Below, piece by piece: positions 61,177 to 64,000 of a stretch of DNA of 64,000 nucleotides (position 1 is the stretch's first letter; each line of letters begins with the position of its first letter). Position numbers and translations under genes: made by a program. Origin of the DNA: Daucus carota subsp. sativus (lineage: Eukaryota; Streptophyta; Magnoliopsida; Apiales; Apiaceae); contig NC_030384.2 in NCBI RefSeq assembly GCF_001625215.2, positions 30,058,527 to 30,122,526 of the forward strand, written 5' to 3'. The notes beneath the pieces were generated by a model that saw only the letters and a program-made list of their open reading frames with translations, had not been told where the DNA came from and ran no database searches.

Positions 61177-62048
61177 GAGACAGTGACATAGGCATTATAC
61201 TAAATCATGTATTAACACATTCTCTCTCAAATTAGGGTTTTGAGAGTCGACTTCCAAAACTAGCCGTCACTTCTCCATTCTTCACCTTCATCCTCTTCAT
61301 CCACCAACTCCCATCTTCTCCACTATTTACCAGTTTTTTGTTTTTCAATAAAATCGAGTGTTGCTTAAACCTCGAAGATTCCAATCGAGTTTTATTCTCG
61401 GATCTGTTTCGGATTTGAGTTTGGGCTTGATTGTTTTCTGAATAAATCAGATCTTTTGAAATCAAAGGTCCGATTGTGTTTTCCCGTCTCGCCTTTTGGC
61501 GTGTGTTGATTTAGTACCTCATTCTTGGGTGATTCTGCGTTATTATGTCTTTCTGTGTTATCAATGAGAATGATTGTGATGGAGTTTTGGGAGATCTGGG
61601 TTATCGCATCATTATTACTTTCGGCATGTCTATAGCTGGCTCCCGGCATGTAGATAGCTGGGGTATGCTTGGAACGGTGGCGATCGCATGTGCTCACCTT
61701 TCACAAATTATTGTTGTTCATTATACGAGGACCCTTGTTCCTCATTGCTTAGTTTTTACAACTGAGTCGTCTGAACACCGCCATAGCCATGGAACTATTG
61801 TGAATGTCAATTGTGAGGCTACCATTTTCGGGATTGATGTAGGCTGGATTACTCGAGAAGCCTTTGTATTCATTTTCAATTTCAAGAATCCTTGGATTCA
61901 GTTTGTTAAGCAGTCTGGAAACAATGCGGCTATTTGTTTAGCTCGTTTTATTGTTTATCAACCTGATTGCATTGTTAGTTGGGAATTTGTCCTGACTAGA
62001 CTTATTTTAATTTAATGGAATGAATTTGCATTTTGTCAAAAAAAAAAA
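61177..62048 (+). mobile_element. Internally deleted LINE with RNase H tail and poly-A
   Basis: It is flanked by a perfect 16-bp duplication AAATATTTCAACTAAT (61161-61176 and 62046-62061), which overlaps a poly-A run at 62038-62048. The frame 61545-62015 contains GTIVNVNCEATIFG and, after an apparent deletion, QFVKQSGNNAAICLARF and SWEFVLTRLI. These resemble the start and end of the RNase H domain of plant L1-type LINEs. The first 370 bases are non-coding and leader-like (CTCAAATTAGGGTTTTGAG). No endonuclease or reverse transcriptase lies between, so it was moved by proteins from elsewhere. Confidence 0.75.
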
Positions 62049-62337
62049 TATTTCAACTAATAAAGATATTAAATCAAAATTTTGAAAATTAAAAAGTTAA
62101 TCCTTAAATTTCATCAATCAACCATTTCTATCATATTTATTAACGAAAAAAACATGTCGAAATGCGATAGTTTTATTTCAAAGTCATTACTCGCTTCCCC
62201 TGTCACAAATATTAATGATGGTGTCTAGAAGAAAAATCAGGTAAAAATTGCAAATGTTGACCACAGAAGGTTCTTCGCTCTCACTACAATGTCCCTACTG
62301 CTTTAACTCTCTTTAATTTTATCCTCATTTTCTTCCA

Positions 62338-62344
62338 TATAAAT
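62338..62344 (+). promoter_or_regulatory. TATA box candidate of the hydrolase gene
   Basis: TATAAAT about 160 bp before the ATG at 62504. A W-box-like TTGACC lies farther upstream near 62257. Confidence 0.4.
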
Positions 62345-62503
62345 TAACCTGATCCACTATCAAAAAAATAACATGATCCACTCTTCCTTTCTTTACATCT
62401 CATCATATTTTTCCCTATAAACAATCTCTTAATAATCATCTTGATTTCTATACACATTTAACAACAATCACTCACAATTTCTTAATCTTTCTCATCTCTT
62501 TTC

Positions 62504-63994
62504 ATGGTATGTTTCTTTTTTCTTTCCCATAAAACATCAAATATGTACATGTACATGGACTAATGTGTTTTGTTTTCATGGGTTTGTCTGATTTTTAGGC
62601 TAAGGTTGCTCCAGATGTCACATATGAAGAGGTGCATGTTGATATAATTTGTTTTTTGGCTCATGCATGGAAATTTTTATTTGTTTACATTGTTATGGAT
62701 TTGTTTTACAGGAATATATATTGAATGCCAGAGGATTCAAGCTTTTTACATGCAGATGGCTCCCGAATGGCGAACCGAAAGCTCTGGTTTTTCTGTGTCA
62801 TGGCTATGCAATGGATTGCAGCATCTCCATGAGAGGTGAGTCTACATTAATTTCATAAATACATGGTAAAATGGATGTGGAGATTGTTGACAGGGGGGTA
62901 TGAAATGAAATTGCAGGTGCTGCTCATCGACTCGTAAAGGCAGGATTTGCGGTTTATGGTATTGATTATGAAGGCCATGGGAAGTCATCTGGCCTGCAGG
63001 GATTCTTCTCAAATTTTGATGATCTGGTTGTAGATTGTAGTGATTATTTCTCTAGCATTTGTGGTATGCTTTTCTTTTCTTTTTCAAAATTCCATTCCCT
63101 TGTCAGAAAATTATTATGTTGGATTAATTTCGGTTGTAATGCTATGCAGAAAAGAGGGAAAATTCAAACAAGTTAAGATTTTTGTTGGGTGAATCAATGG
63201 GGGGAGCCATGGTTCTCCTTGTTCATAGGAAACTCCCAAACTTCTGGGATGGAGCAGTCTTGATTGCTCCTATGTGCAAGGTAAATTTACTATTTTTACT
63301 CATACATTTATTTCTGAATTTTCTTATCTTGTGTAGAAAAGAAAGTTAGGTAAAGATGGAGATGTGTTCTTTCTTGTTTTTATCTATATGGAAACTGCAT
63401 TATTATAAGCCTACAAAAGAGGGAGTTGGTAATTGATGTTCTTGGCATTTTTAAAGTAGCCAAAAAGAAGGGAAGAAAATTATTTACTTCACATACCAGT
63501 CTATATTTTGTACAGGACAGCTATTCCGTATATATACTTATTTCAAAATTAAGGTGGCTTTATGCAATTAATAATAAATATTGCATGAAATTATCATTTT
63601 GAAAAGAAACAAAGCATAGTATTGTCCTGATTATTTTGTTTGATAATTGAATTCTTTCAAAAGGCGGGGATACATACTGCTAAATGTAGGGTTTAATATT
63701 TTTTACTTGTAAACATGAGCTCTGATAGTATGTCACAGATGAACGACTCTGTCAAATTTAAGGTTCTTATATGGATATTGTACTTTTAGGATATTGGACT
63801 GAATTATTGCATAAATGTCTATGTATTAACATAATTTTATTTGATTACGTATCCAGATTGCAGATGACCTAAAACCAAACCAGATGGTGGTCAGTGTTCT
63901 AACTCAGCTTGCCAGAGTAATTCCTTCTTGGAGAATAATCCCAACAAATGATATTATTGATGCTGCCTTTAGAGATCCGGCAGTAAGAAAAGAG
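62504..63994 (+). CDS. Monoacylglycerol lipase-like alpha/beta hydrolase (caffeoylshikimate esterase family), 5' part
   Basis: Six exons are visible: 62504-62506 (only the ATG), 62599-62631, 62712-62835, 62917-63063, 63150-63280 and 63857-63994. A donor GTATGA then follows at the window edge. Phases match throughout, giving 192 residues. The protein shows RGFKLFTCRWLP, LVFLCHGYAMDC with the oxyanion-hole HG, VYGIDYEGHGKSSG, the nucleophile elbow GESMGG with the catalytic Ser, and DGAVLIAPMCK. The catalytic Asp and His must lie beyond the right edge. Members hydrolyse monoacylglycerols; one branch is caffeoylshikimate esterase of lignin synthesis. The sequence does not decide between them. No signal peptide is seen. 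Confidence 0.9.
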
Positions 63995-64000
63995 GTATGA

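Overview
This is nuclear DNA of a flowering plant, most likely a eudicot and perhaps an asterid. It has intron-containing genes with GT/AG splice sites, plant-specific families (NAC, 3-ketoacyl-CoA synthase, plant pectate lyase), a decayed plastid psbT copy and a dense load of plant-type transposons. The species cannot be fixed from the sequence. Exon boundaries below were read by eye from splice consensus, reading phase and family similarity.

Genes, left to right: the 5' half of UTP14 (minus, runs off the left edge); a frameshifted NAC transcription factor (6.8-7.8 kb, plus); a broken fragment of a KCS gene (9.2-9.6 kb); a decayed LRR receptor-kinase ectodomain (10.1-10.8 kb, minus); an intact single-exon KCS (13.2-14.6 kb, plus); a five-exon pectate lyase (17.8-19.9 kb, plus); a four-exon ribosomal protein L35 gene (21.8-24.1 kb, minus) with a typical telo-box/site II promoter; and, at the right edge, the 5' part of a monoacylglycerol-lipase-like alpha/beta hydrolase (62.5 kb onward, plus). 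They look like ordinary housekeeping and wall/lipid genes with no operon-like relation.

The rest is mostly mobile DNA. The main structure is a three-level nest from 32,231 to 56,659. A hAT-type element with a perfect 8-bp target duplication was split by a large minus-strand Helitron carrying a Pif1-type helicase and two RPA1-like single-strand-binding genes. An intron of one RPA-like gene was then split by a 13.96-kb Ty3/Gypsy (Tekay-like) LTR retrotransposon. Its 3.68-kb LTRs are almost identical, yet its gag-pol is full of stops, so it looks like a recently moved non-autonomous element.

Other elements are a 1.2-kb Helitron nested in a small LTR, a TRIM with terminal repeats and primer-binding site, an RTE-like LINE tail, an internally deleted LINE with a 16-bp target duplication, a 1.45-kb palindromic fold-back element, and many Stowaway, Harbinger and hAT MITEs, several nested or abutting. 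Gene-free stretches not listed separately are AT-rich and show nothing recognisable.
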